NCBI GenBank assembly: GCA_002423615.1
Contig: DIKO01000080.1
Location: forward strand, 1-37,542
From: Desulfobacteraceae bacterium UBA5616
GTDB lineage: Bacteria; Desulfobacterota; Desulfobacteria; Desulfobacterales; UBA5616
Reading direction: 5' to 3'
DNA length: 37,542 nucleotides
Each line of letters begins with the position of its first letter. The first letter of the stretch is position 1. Below the pieces are notes generated by a model. It saw only the letters and a program-made list of their open reading frames with translations. It ran no database searches and was not told where the DNA came from. The position numbers and the translations under genes were made by a program. Shown one piece after another: positions 8,349-16,862 of this stretch.

Positions 8349-9047
8349 TCAATCCGTTGCACATGGAAACTTCTCCTCAATGGGCATGTGTCGGCGAATC
8401 CATATTAAAATTTTTTCAAATTCATTCCGTATTTCCCGCAGGACTTTGCCCCGGTGGCTGACCCGGTTTTTTTCGTCCATGGACATCTGGGCGAAGGTTT
8501 TACCAAGGGGCGGGTAAAAAAAGATCGGATCATAGCCGAAGCCGTTTTCCCCGTCCGGTTTTTCAGTGATAAGGCCTTCGCACCGAGCTTCATACGTAAG
8601 GGCCGGACCTGCTGGAACGGCAATGGAAACAACGCAGTGAAAGGCCGCCTTGCGGTTGGTGGTTCCTTTCATTTCCTTTAATATCCGGCGGCACCGTTCT
8701 TCGTCGCCGGTGTTTTCACCGGCATAACGGGCTGAGTGAATTCCGGGCCTGCCCCCCAGAGCTTCCACAACCAGCCCTGAATCGTCCGCCATGGTGGGGT
8801 AACCCAGCATTTTTGCGGTGAAACCGGCCTTTAGATAAGCATTTTCCTCAAAGGTATCGCCGTCTTCAGGAACCGTCGGAATGGGGCCGAAATTTGTAAG
8901 GTCTTTCAGGATAACCGGAAAATCGTTCAGCAGATTTTTAATTTCAGCGATTTTGCCTTTGTTTCGCGTAGCAACGACAAGGGGAATTAAATCCTGCACA
9001 GATCCTCTTACAATAAATGAATTTGATTTATTATTATCTGTTTTCAT
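8349..9047 (-). CDS. rdgB: XTP/dITP pyrophosphatase (RdgB/HAM1 family)
   Basis: A 232-residue protein of the Ham1 family, which hydrolyses non-canonical purine triphosphates (XTP, dITP, ITP) and keeps them out of DNA. Motifs: LVVATRNKGKIAEI (residues ~23-36), ADDSGLVVEALGGRPG with HSARYAGE, and the C-terminal GENGFGYDPIFF. The family usually starts just before the VVATRNKGK motif; here a ~20-residue polar extension precedes it. I kept the first ATG because a good promoter lies about 26 bases upstream of it (9080-9108), although its ribosome site is weak. It heads an apparent minus-strand operon rdgB-pckG-ampG-DUF6178. Confidence 0.9.
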   Translation of the reverse strand: MKTDNNKSNSFIVRGSVQDLIPLVVATRNKGKIAEIKNLLNDFPVILKDLTNFGPIPTVPEDGDTFEENAYLKAGFTAKMLGYPTMADDSGLVVEALGGRPGIHSARYAGENTGDEERCRRILKEMKGTTNRKAAFHCVVSIAVPAGPALTYEARCEGLITEKPDGENGFGYDPIFFYPPLGKTFAQMSMDEKNRVSHRGKVLREIRNEFEKILIWIRRHMPIEEKFPCATD

Positions 9048-9079
9048 TCAACATATCATTGATGCTGTCGTGGTTTGCT

Positions 9080-9108
9080 GTTATAAATCATGGATGGGGC
9101 TTTGTAAA
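9080..9108 (-). promoter_or_regulatory. Sigma70-type promoter for rdgB
   Basis: On the minus strand TTTACA (9103-9108) and TATAAC (9080-9085) are separated by 17 bases, giving a start about 26 bases before the rdgB ATG. Confidence 0.55.
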
Positions 9109-9152
9109 GGTCTTTTCAAATTTATTCGGGTTTTAAATGATTTAAAAAAGGC

Positions 9153-9180
9153 TTTACATGGCCCTTAGGCCTGTTATAGA
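9153..9180 (+). promoter_or_regulatory. Possible sigma70-type promoter for iorAB
   Basis: TTTACA (9153-9158) and TATAGA (9175-9180) with a 16-base spacer, about 65 bases before the iorA start. It is divergent from the rdgB promoter in the 202-base intergenic region. Confidence 0.4.
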
Positions 9181-9249
9181 AATAAAAAATTTTATCATGA
9201 GCCTGAACCCGTCAAAAAGCCGTTAAACCGAAACACCAAGGAAGATTTC

Positions 9250-11103
9250 ATGCACAAATTACTTGAAGACCGTCCTGGAAAAGAAATGTTTCTGCTGGGA
9301 AATGAAGCCATCACCCGGGGCGCCCTTGAGGCGGGCGTCGCCGTTGCCACCACCTATCCCGGTACCCCGTCATCTGAAATTTCGCTTAATTTTTTCGATA
9401 TATCCCGTCAGACGGATCTTTATTTTGAATACAGCACAAACGAGAAGGTGGCTCTGGAAGTGGCTGCCGCCGCCGCAAACTGCGGGCTTCGCAGCATGTG
9501 CATCATGAAGCATGTGGGGTTGAATGTGGCGGCCGACGCCCTGATGACCCTGGCCTATCTGGGAGTCAAAGGCGGGCTGGTGATTGTCTGCGCCGATGAT
9601 CCGTTCATGTTTTCAAGCCAGAATGAACAGGACAACCGCTTTTATGCGAAACTTTCGGGATTGCCCATGGTGGAACCCTCATCCGTGGAGGAGTGCAGGG
9701 GCATGGTGCAATATGCATTCGACCTCTCCGAAACCCTTCAGGAACCGGTTATTTTCAGAACGACCACCCGGATCAACCATTCAACCGCGGTGGTTTCCCT
9801 GGGCAGTTTGTCGGAAAGAAAAACCGGAGGAAATTTTAAAAAAGACCCCTTTAACTATGTGGCCGTTCCAGCCGTGTCCCGGAACCTTCATGCCAAACTG
9901 CTGAAAAACCTTACGGAAGCGGAAAAAATAGCGGAAGAATCCCCTTACAACCGGATCGAGGGAATCGGTGATCTGGGTATTGTCGTAAGTGGGGTGAGTT
10001 ATCTTTATGTGATCGACGCCCTTAATGAACTGGGGGTCCGCGACCGGTTCAAAATTCTCCGCCCGGGGTTTACCCACCCCCTGCCGAAAGGAATGATTCA
10101 GGCCTTTTTGAAAGGGTGCAAAAAAGCCCTGGTCGTGGAAGAAGGCGAGCCGTACCTGGAAGAAGGGGTGAAGGTCGCCGCCCAGGAGGGGGGACTTACC
10201 CTGCCCATCAACGGCAAGAGAACGGATCTGTTTTCCCGGCTGTATGAATATGATCCGGCTATGGTTAAAAAAGTCATAGCCGGCTATTTCGATATTGCCG
10301 CCCCGGCAGATCATCCACTGGATCTCTCCGAAGTCCCCAATCTCCCGGTTCGGCCCCCGGCCCTTTGCCCGGGATGTTCACACCGGGCGACATTCTATGT
10401 CGTCAAAAAGGCCGCCGGAAGCATGGAATACATGTGTACAACGGATATCGGCTGTTACACCCTGGGATTCTTCCCGCCCCTGTCCATGGGAGATTTTTTG
10501 ATCTGCATGGGGTCGTCATTCGCAACGGGGTGCGGATTTTCCAAGGCGACGGATAAAAAGGTGGTTTCCTTCATCGGGGATTCGACGTTTTTTCATTCAG
10601 GAATTCCAGGTCTGATCAACGCTGTTTTTAATCACCATAACCTTACCCTGGTGATTCTCGACAACGGCACCACGGCAATGACCGGCCATCAGCCCAATCC
10701 CGGGGTGGATATGACCCGGCTGAACATGACCGGTTACGGACGAGTGTCCATAGAGGCCATGGTCAGGGCCGCAGGTGTCGGTTATGTGGCGAAGATCAAG
10801 CCTTACCGCATTCAGAAAAGCATCACCACCGTCCGGGAGGCCCTGGAGTACAGAGGGGTATCCGTGATCATTTCCGAAGAGATGTGTACGCTGTATGCCA
10901 AGAGCCTGCAAAAGGGGGGATCCAGGCCTTTTTATGTCAGCGACAAATGCCGGAATCACAGGAACTGCATCAGCGAGCTGGCCTGCCCGGCATTTTATGT
11001 GGAGGATGAAAAGGTCAGGATCAATCCCGCATTGTGCGCGGGCTGCGCCGTATGCGCCCAGATTTGTCCCGAAAACGCGATTTTGCCCGTAAAACAAGAA
11101 TAG
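9250..11103 (+). CDS. iorA: Indolepyruvate:ferredoxin oxidoreductase, alpha subunit
   Basis: A 617-residue large subunit. The enzyme oxidatively decarboxylates aryl pyruvates (from Trp, Phe, Tyr transamination) to aryl acetyl-CoA and reduces ferredoxin. The N-terminal pyrimidine-binding part starts GNEAITRGALEAGV...YPGTPSSE; LCPGCSHRATFY (~residue 375) and GDSTFFHSGIPG with DNGTTAMTGHQPNPG (~440-475) form the thiamine-diphosphate domain. The C-terminus holds a two-cluster ferredoxin region. The second motif is intact (C596, C599, C602, C606, then P). The first reads C567-x2-H570-x2-C573-x5-C579-P, with His where the second Cys of CxxCxxC is expected. The start has AAGGAAG five to six bases upstream. 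iorB follows after 78 bases. Confidence 0.93.
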   Translation: MHKLLEDRPGKEMFLLGNEAITRGALEAGVAVATTYPGTPSSEISLNFFDISRQTDLYFEYSTNEKVALEVAAAAANCGLRSMCIMKHVGLNVAADALMTLAYLGVKGGLVIVCADDPFMFSSQNEQDNRFYAKLSGLPMVEPSSVEECRGMVQYAFDLSETLQEPVIFRTTTRINHSTAVVSLGSLSERKTGGNFKKDPFNYVAVPAVSRNLHAKLLKNLTEAEKIAEESPYNRIEGIGDLGIVVSGVSYLYVIDALNELGVRDRFKILRPGFTHPLPKGMIQAFLKGCKKALVVEEGEPYLEEGVKVAAQEGGLTLPINGKRTDLFSRLYEYDPAMVKKVIAGYFDIAAPADHPLDLSEVPNLPVRPPALCPGCSHRATFYVVKKAAGSMEYMCTTDIGCYTLGFFPPLSMGDFLICMGSSFATGCGFSKATDKKVVSFIGDSTFFHSGIPGLINAVFNHHNLTLVILDNGTTAMTGHQPNPGVDMTRLNMTGYGRVSIEAMVRAAGVGYVAKIKPYRIQKSITTVREALEYRGVSVIISEEMCTLYAKSLQKGGSRPFYVSDKCRNHRNCISELACPAFYVEDEKVRINPALCAGCAVCAQICPENAILPVKQE

Positions 11104-11181
11104 GGTGCTTCGGGTGCCGGAATAAGCCCGGTGGTAAATACAATAATTTTTTAACCACGTCAGGATGGATAGGATATAACC

Positions 11182-11766
11182 GTGGACATAACGCGATTGA
11201 TTATTGTTGCAGTTGGAGGACAGGGGAATCTGCTTGCTTCCAAGGTATTGGGTGAAGCAGCCCTGGCAAAAGGTATTCCGGTGAGAATGAGCGAGATACA
11301 CGGCATGGCCCAGAGGGGCGGCGTGGTGGAATCGTCCATGGTGTTCGGTGACGCTCAAAGCACCATCATCTCCGATGGGGATGCCGATGTTCTGGTGGGA
11401 TTCGAACCTTGCGAAACCTTGCGGGCCTTGAAGAAGTGCAGTGAAAAAACGGTTGTCATCACGAACACTTCTCCTATTCCGCCGTTTACCGTGACCACCG
11501 GCCAGGGGGTTTACCCCGATATCGATATGGTGAAGAGTCTGATCCGAAAAAAAACGAGGGAACTCGTCGTTGTGGACGCCGCGGCCATGGCCGGAAAGGC
11601 CGGAAACCCCATGGCGGTCAACATGGTGCTGCTGGGGGCTTTAATCAAGACCGGCGTTCTTCCCCTGTCGGCGGAGGATGTCAGGGACGCCATCCGGACC
11701 AAAACCCGCAAGGGGGTCGTCGAAACGAATCTTTCGGCATTTGATCTGGGGTATGAGGCGGCCTGA
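11182..11766 (+). CDS. iorB: Indolepyruvate:ferredoxin oxidoreductase, beta subunit
   Basis: A 194-residue gamma-type subunit of the 2-oxoacid:acceptor oxidoreductase family that binds the CoA side and pairs with IorA. Marks are VAVGGQGNLLASKVLG (residues ~10-25, normally GGQG.....), the SEIHGMAQRGG segment (~38-48) and GFEPCETLR. Length is normal for IorB. The start is GTG, chosen because the family begins a few residues before the GGQG motif and an AGGAT ribosome site precedes it; no ATG is available in that position. It lies 78 bases after iorA and is presumably co-transcribed with it. Confidence 0.92.
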   Translation: MDITRLIIVAVGGQGNLLASKVLGEAALAKGIPVRMSEIHGMAQRGGVVESSMVFGDAQSTIISDGDADVLVGFEPCETLRALKKCSEKTVVITNTSPIPPFTVTTGQGVYPDIDMVKSLIRKKTRELVVVDAAAMAGKAGNPMAVNMVLLGALIKTGVLPLSAEDVRDAIRTKTRKGVVETNLSAFDLGYEAA

Positions 11767-11821
11767 TATCCTGTTGTTTGTGGGACTTGCCCCCACCGGA
11801 AGATTGAGGGGATGTTCATAA

Positions 11822-11833
11822 CCCGGATCCGGG
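11822..11833. repeat. Perfect 12-bp palindrome upstream of recN
   Basis: CCCGGATCCGGG is a perfect palindrome centred about 25 bases before the recN start codon. Position suits an operator, since recN is SOS-controlled in many bacteria, but it does not match the E. coli LexA consensus; role unknown. Confidence 0.35.
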
Positions 11834-11852
11834 GATATTTGAACTTATAATT

Positions 11853-13556
11853 ATGCTGTGTGAACTCTCCATAAAAAATTTTGCCATAATCGAAGACCTT
11901 CGCATAGCTTTTTCAGAGGGGTTGACCATCCTAAGCGGTGAAACCGGTGCTGGAAAATCCATCATCATCAATGCCGTGAACCTGATTCTGGGAAGCCGCG
12001 CTGCGTCTGATCTGATCCGTACGGGTAGTGAAGAAGCAGAGGTGGAAGCCTATTTCACCGTTCCCCCGGAAAGCAGGACCGAAAGCGCCATGCTGGAAAA
12101 CGGTATGAATCCCGAAGACGGTCTTTTAATCCGAAGGGTCATCTCGCGTGCCGGCCGCCATAAAATTTACATCAACGGCCGAATGGCCACCATCCAGATG
12201 CTTTCCGGCATAACGGAAAATCTCGCCGGCATTTCGGGCCAGCATGCCCATCAGGGCCTTTTGCGTGAAGATTTTCATTTGACGGCAGTGGACCAATTCG
12301 GCGGGTTGCTTCCCCTTCGTCGTAAAATTACCGAGAATTTCCACAGGCTCATGCCGTTGATCGTTAATCTGGAAAGGCTTTTTGGAGTACAGAAGAATCA
12401 AACCCGGGAAATGGAGCATCTGGAATTTCAGAAAAAAGAAATCGCCGATGCCGAAATTCAAGCCGGAGAGGACGAAGCTCTGGAAAAGGAGAGAAATCTC
12501 CTGAAAAACGCCGAAGCCCTGTACCAAAGCGTTCAGGATTGCAGGGACCTGCTTTACGATGCCCGGGGCTCCGTGACGGAGCAGCTGGTTTCGGCTAAAA
12601 AAAAGCTTGAAAAGGCTTCCGGAATCGACCCGGCGTTGAACACCTGGAAAAACGGCGTCGATGAAACCCTGTATCGTATCGAGGATATTGCCGCCGCATT
12701 AGGCGCCTATTTAAAAAGGATACAAATGGACGAAGGCGCGCTCGATCATCTGGAAGTTCGTCTCGATCTTCTGGCCAGGTTGAAACGCAAATACGGCGGG
12801 TCCCTTGAACGGGTACTGGAGCGGTTCAGGGACATAACCGAACAACTCGCCGCCATCGAAAATATTGCCGAACATATTGCAACCGTCCGCTCGGAGATCA
12901 ACGGGATCCGGGAGAGCCTCTTTTCGGACGCCTTGGCGTTGTCGGAAAAAAGAGTGAAAACGGCCGGGGTTCTGGGAAAACGGGTGGAGCGGGAACTCTC
13001 GGAACTGAACATGGCGAATACGAAATTTTCAGTCATGATGAGGTCTCTTCCGGCATCGGACAATACCAGTCCTTATCTGGTTAAGGACGGAAAGGTTCTT
13101 TGTGAATCCGGTTTCGATTCGGCAACATTTATGATCGCGCCCAACACGGGGGAAGAGATGAAGCCTTTGACCGGCATCGCCTCCGGCGGGGAACTCTCCC
13201 GGGTGGTGTTGGCGTTAAAAGCCATATCGGCGACCCTGGAATCCGTTGAAACGGTGATTTTCGATGAAGTGGATGCCGGCATCGGAGGAGAAACGGCGGA
13301 GGTGGTGGGAAAAAAACTGTCGACCCTTGGGCGGCGGCATCAGGTTTTGTGCATCACCCACCTTCCCCAGATAGCCAAATTCGCGGATCATCATTACCGG
13401 ATATCCAAGAGGGTCGATCAAGGCAGGACCATCACCGTAATCGATCCTGTTGAAAATGAGGAGCGGGTGAAAGAAATCGCCAGGATGATCGGGGGCGCCT
13501 CCATCACCCGGACAACCCTTGCGCACGCCAGGGAAATGCTTGCAGGCAAAGTTTAG
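11853..13556 (+). CDS. recN: DNA repair protein RecN
   Basis: A 567-residue SMC-like ATPase involved in double-strand-break repair. It starts MLCELSIKNFAIIEDL, the standard RecN beginning, with Walker A GETGAGKS at 29-36, a long central coiled coil (roughly 160-400), the ABC signature SGGELSRV (~450) and Walker B VIFDEVDAGIGG (~470), then a LCITHLPQIA switch segment. Length matches the family. No Shine-Dalgarno-like sequence precedes the ATG; the bases before it read TATAAT, so translation may be SD-independent. It follows iorB by 86 bases that contain a 12-bp palindrome. Confidence 0.95.
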   Translation: MLCELSIKNFAIIEDLRIAFSEGLTILSGETGAGKSIIINAVNLILGSRAASDLIRTGSEEAEVEAYFTVPPESRTESAMLENGMNPEDGLLIRRVISRAGRHKIYINGRMATIQMLSGITENLAGISGQHAHQGLLREDFHLTAVDQFGGLLPLRRKITENFHRLMPLIVNLERLFGVQKNQTREMEHLEFQKKEIADAEIQAGEDEALEKERNLLKNAEALYQSVQDCRDLLYDARGSVTEQLVSAKKKLEKASGIDPALNTWKNGVDETLYRIEDIAAALGAYLKRIQMDEGALDHLEVRLDLLARLKRKYGGSLERVLERFRDITEQLAAIENIAEHIATVRSEINGIRESLFSDALALSEKRVKTAGVLGKRVERELSELNMANTKFSVMMRSLPASDNTSPYLVKDGKVLCESGFDSATFMIAPNTGEEMKPLTGIASGGELSRVVLALKAISATLESVETVIFDEVDAGIGGETAEVVGKKLSTLGRRHQVLCITHLPQIAKFADHHYRISKRVDQGRTITVIDPVENEERVKEIARMIGGASITRTTLAHAREMLAGKV

Positions 13557-13676
13557 AATGGCATGATTAAGATGGATTCGGCGGTGTTTTCGTGATAGTA
13601 ATATATGGTTAAGGGGTTAAAATAACCTGATGGATTTAAAAAATGCCTGAAGTTTTATATTTTAAGAGGTGACAAA

Positions 13677-13916
13677 ATGCCCATTTATGAATTCAGATGT
13701 TTGAAGTGCGATGAATGCTTTGAGATGCTCGTCATGGACCCGGAAGAAACCGTTGAAGCACGGTGCCCGAAATGTAAATCCGAAGATTTTGAACGGATCA
13801 TGAGCGCCGCAAGTTACACCGTCGGGTCCGGGTCCAATTCCCCCGGCGCCGCAACCCGCACGCGAACCTGCGCAAGCGGTTCCTGTACGACCTATGACAT
13901 TCCGGGACCGGCATGA
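13677..13916 (+). CDS. FmdB-family zinc ribbon protein
   Basis: A 79-residue protein beginning MPIYEFRCLKCDECFEML, the standard start of the FmdB regulatory protein family. Two knuckles, CLKC at residues 9-12 and CPKC near 33-36, build a zinc ribbon; the tail is low-complexity and ends with CASGSC. FmdB was named for a proposed role in formamidase/amidase expression, but for most members the function is unknown and small zinc-ribbon proteins of this type are widespread. The ribosome site AAGAGGTG sits seven bases upstream. It is between recN and an SH3 protein, both on the same strand. Confidence 0.85.
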   Translation: MPIYEFRCLKCDECFEMLVMDPEETVEARCPKCKSEDFERIMSAASYTVGSGSNSPGAATRTRTCASGSCTTYDIPGPA

Positions 13917-14191
13917 ATAAATTTTCCACCTGCATTGAAACATCCGTTTCCCTTTTTGAATTAAGATTACGCCATGTCCGATTGGTCGGCACATCTGAAT
14001 CATGCTTCGGTACAGGCCCAGCGGGAGGGTCTGGGAAATAAAGGCTCTGACTGCGCATCCTGCCGGGGAAGATTATGAGTCGACCGTTAAAGCGGCTTTG
14101 GAGGCGGGCATAACCCGGCTCGACCGAAGACGTCGGGTGTTTATGGCCCAATAGGTGCAGGTTCATGACAATTTGGTGATGAGGTGATGAA

Positions 14192-14665
14192 GTGTCCGTA
14201 TCAAAACGTTATCGATGGATGTTTTTTGGGAGTGTTTTCGGGGTGATTTTGGTTTTTTCGATGGTGTTCTGCCAATCGGCATTTGCGGAGAGGATGTCCA
14301 TTTCGGCATCGACGGCAAATATCCGGTCCGGCCCGGACAACAAGGGTTATGATATTCTCTGGAAGGCTGAAAAATATTATCCCATCGAAGTTCTGGAGAA
14401 AAAAGGAGACTGGTATTTTTTTAAGGATTTCGAGGGCGACAAGGGGTGGATCCACAAATCGCTGGTGAGCCAAACGCCTTCGGTGATTACCAAGGCCGAC
14501 AAGTGCAATGTTCGGTCTGAACCCGGATCCGGCTCTGCAGTTGAAATCCTTTTTACCCTTGAAAAAGGCGTTCCTTTCAAAGTCATTGAAAAAAAGGGAG
14601 ACTGGATTTGGGTGGAGCATGCGGACGGCGATAAGGGCTGGATTCACCAGTCCCTGGTCTGGTAG
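14192..14665 (+). CDS. Exported protein with two bacterial SH3 domains
   Basis: A 157-residue protein with a clear Sec signal peptide: basic start, hydrophobic core at about 11-28, and a likely cut after SAFA (~32). The mature part is two SH3b domains, roughly 35-92 and 96-156, each with a N.RSGP/N.RSEP loop and a KGDW..... GDKGWIH.SLV ending; they are near duplicates. Such domains bind peptidoglycan or periplasmic partners, so this is likely a periplasmic wall-associated protein. The start is GTG, with GAGGTGATGAA upstream; no ATG fits. The next gene, a membrane TPR protein, starts 30 bases on and is probably co-transcribed. Confidence 0.85.
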   Translation: MSVSKRYRWMFFGSVFGVILVFSMVFCQSAFAERMSISASTANIRSGPDNKGYDILWKAEKYYPIEVLEKKGDWYFFKDFEGDKGWIHKSLVSQTPSVITKADKCNVRSEPGSGSAVEILFTLEKGVPFKVIEKKGDWIWVEHADGDKGWIHQSLVW

Positions 14666-14695
14666 CGGCAATTTACGGATATTCAGGAGGAACCC

Positions 14696-15394
14696 ATGGC
14701 ATATCAAAGAATTTCACGCTCTCGTAAAAGAGAACTCGATGAACCCGATGAGTTTATCACTCTGACCGGCAGACTTGTCAATTATGCTGCCCGGAACAAA
14801 CAGAAAATTATCGCGATTTCCGTCATAGCGCTGTCTTTGATCGTGCTTTTGGCCGGTCTTCGGTTTTACATGGTCCAAACTGAGAAAAATGCCTTTGGTG
14901 AGCTGGATAAAGCGCTTGCCAGGTATGCGTCCGCAAGAGAAAAGAAAGATCCCAAACAGGTTTATCTTGAGGTTAAACCGGATTTCGAGAAGATAGTGGA
15001 TCAATATGCTTCCAAAAAAGCCGCGAAAATTGCAGCAGTCGTCCTGGCGGACATCAGCTACGCTGCGGGAGAAATTGATCCGGCCATAGCCCTGTATGAA
15101 AAATCCCTGAAGGAGTTTAAGAACAATCCTTTTTATCTGGACTTGATAGTAAACAGCCTTGCCTATGCCTGGGAAACCAAAAAAGAATATGAAAAAGCCA
15201 TTGAATATCTGGAAAAAATACGGTCAGGGGAAAATTCGGAATTAAAAGAAGAGGCGTTGTTTAACCTGGGAAGGCTTTACGCGGAAACCGGACATCCCGA
15301 GAAGGAAGTCGAGTATTTCAAGCAGATCGAAAAAGACTACCCGGACTCGATTTATCTGGATATGGTAAAAGAAAAATTAGCCTTGGCAAAATAG
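14696..15394 (+). CDS. Membrane-anchored TPR protein (TPR_21 / YfgM-like)
   Basis: A 232-residue protein with a basic N-terminal cytoplasmic segment (SRSRKRELDEPD), one membrane helix at about 38-58 and a periplasmic part rich in tetratricopeptide repeats (ALYEKSLKEF, AIEYLEKIRS, ALFNLGRLYAETG). This is the architecture of YfgM-like TPR_21 proteins, which in E. coli work with the Sec translocon and periplasmic chaperones; here the role is inferred. The start has a strong AGGAGG ribosome site seven bases upstream. It follows the SH3 protein and ends before the convergent response regulator, with 80 bases between and no terminator seen. Confidence 0.75.
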   Translation: MAYQRISRSRKRELDEPDEFITLTGRLVNYAARNKQKIIAISVIALSLIVLLAGLRFYMVQTEKNAFGELDKALARYASAREKKDPKQVYLEVKPDFEKIVDQYASKKAAKIAAVVLADISYAAGEIDPAIALYEKSLKEFKNNPFYLDLIVNSLAYAWETKKEYEKAIEYLEKIRSGENSELKEEALFNLGRLYAETGHPEKEVEYFKQIEKDYPDSIYLDMVKEKLALAK

Positions 15395-15474
15395 ATCAAT
15401 TTGACCTTGGGAGGAACACCGGCTTACCTTTATATTTATTGTTATGAGGGCATACATGATATTTTAGCGATGGT

Positions 15475-16848
15475 TCAATCCACATCCAGATGATACTTTT
15501 TAATTTTCTGGTTCAGGCCGCTTTTGCCGATTCCCAGAAGCTGGGCGGCATGGGATTGAACACCGTTGGCCATTTTAAGAGCCCTGAGAATCATGGTTTG
15601 TTCAACTCTTGTCAATGTGTCGTACAGGTTGGCGTCTACCGGAATACCATCCAGATGCAGGGTGTTATCGATATTGCTCTTGAATTCGGCCGGAAGGTCC
15701 GACACGGTGATCAGCTCGTCCGGGCATAAAATCATCGCCCGCTCGATCAAATTTTCAAGTTCACGGATGTTCCCCGGCCACTGGTAATCGTAAAACAGGC
15801 GCTCTACTTCCTGCTGGACACCCTTGATGGGAATGTTGGATTTTCTTTCATCCGTGTATTTTTTAATGAAATGACTCACCAGAAGACGGATGTCTTCAGG
15901 ACGCTTTCTTAACGGGGGGATGGTGATGCGAACCACATTCAGCCGATAATAAAGGTCTTCCCTGAAACGCCCCTGGCTGATTTCATCTTCCAGAGTTTTG
16001 TTGGTCGCCGCAATCAGACGAATATCCACGGATATGGGCTTTATTCCGCCCACCCGTTCGATGGATTTTTCCTGCAGTACCCGAAGCAGCTTGACCTGAA
16101 GATTTTGGGACAATTCTCCGATTTCATCGAGAAAAAGCGTACCGCCGTCGGCGATCTCAAAACGGCCTTTTTTCATGGCTGCTGCGCCGGTGAATGCCCC
16201 TTTCTCATGGCCGAAAAGTTCACTTTCAAGGAGGGTGTCGACAAATGCGGAGCAGTTAACGGCTATAAAGGGTTTGTCATGGCGCGGGCTGTTGAAATGG
16301 ATGGCCTTGGCGACCAATTCCTTGCCGGTGCCGCTTTCGCCCTCAATCAGGACCGTAGCCGGCGTGGGGGCGACTTTTCGAATGGTTTCGAAAACATCCT
16401 TCATGGGTTTGCTTTTGCCGATAATGTTGGCAAACTGGTATTGACTGGACACAGCATCCCGAAGCATGCGGTTTTCCTTGACCACCTGATACATGGAGAT
16501 GGCCTTTTCGACATAGATGACCAACCGGTCGTTTTCAAAGGGCTTCAGGATGTAAGTGTATGCGCCTTTCTGCATGGCTTCCACGGCTTTATCGACTGTT
16601 CCGTGAGCCGTCATCATGATCACCGGCAAATCCGGGAGATCGGCCTTGATTCTTTCCAGAAGCTCTATCCCGTCCATGGACGGCATCTTCATGTCCGTCA
16701 GCACCAGATCGATATCCGAGCCCTTGATGATGGACAGGGCCTCCACCCCGCTGTTGGCGGTCAGTGTCTCGTAGCCCTCTTCTTCCAGAACCGCGCTTAA
16801 AATAGGCGGGTAGTTTTTTTCATCGTCGACGATTAAAACGGTTTTCAT
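15475..16848 (-). CDS. Sigma54-dependent response regulator (NtrC family)
   Basis: A 457-residue activator with three domains: a receiver (residues 1-120; acidic pair D8-D9, phospho-acceptor D52 in LVLTDMKMP, switch K102), a sigma54-interaction AAA+ domain (Walker A GESGTGKE at 170-177, GAFTGA loop at 217-222, Walker B GGTLFLDEIGEL) and a Fis-type HTH at the C-terminus (HAAQLLGIGKSGLNQKI). It should activate RpoN promoters when phosphorylated by its partner. The sensor kinase gene lies immediately upstream, 14 bases away, so they form one operon. I found no convincing sigma54 promoter in the window; its targets may be elsewhere. Position next to pilMNOPQ suggests, but does not prove, pilus control (PilR-like). 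Confidence 0.93.
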   Translation of the reverse strand: MKTVLIVDDEKNYPPILSAVLEEEGYETLTANSGVEALSIIKGSDIDLVLTDMKMPSMDGIELLERIKADLPDLPVIMMTAHGTVDKAVEAMQKGAYTYILKPFENDRLVIYVEKAISMYQVVKENRMLRDAVSSQYQFANIIGKSKPMKDVFETIRKVAPTPATVLIEGESGTGKELVAKAIHFNSPRHDKPFIAVNCSAFVDTLLESELFGHEKGAFTGAAAMKKGRFEIADGGTLFLDEIGELSQNLQVKLLRVLQEKSIERVGGIKPISVDIRLIAATNKTLEDEISQGRFREDLYYRLNVVRITIPPLRKRPEDIRLLVSHFIKKYTDERKSNIPIKGVQQEVERLFYDYQWPGNIRELENLIERAMILCPDELITVSDLPAEFKSNIDNTLHLDGIPVDANLYDTLTRVEQTMILRALKMANGVQSHAAQLLGIGKSGLNQKIKKYHLDVD

Positions 16849-16862
16849 TGATATTCTCCGTG

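Noticed and set aside
10597..11358. 253-residue frame antisense to the iorA-iorB junction
   Set aside because: Shadow of iorA and iorB; no motif and no ribosome site.
16105..16800. 231-residue frame antisense to the sigma54 regulator
   Set aside because: Mirror of the AAA+ and receiver coding region, without a recognisable domain.
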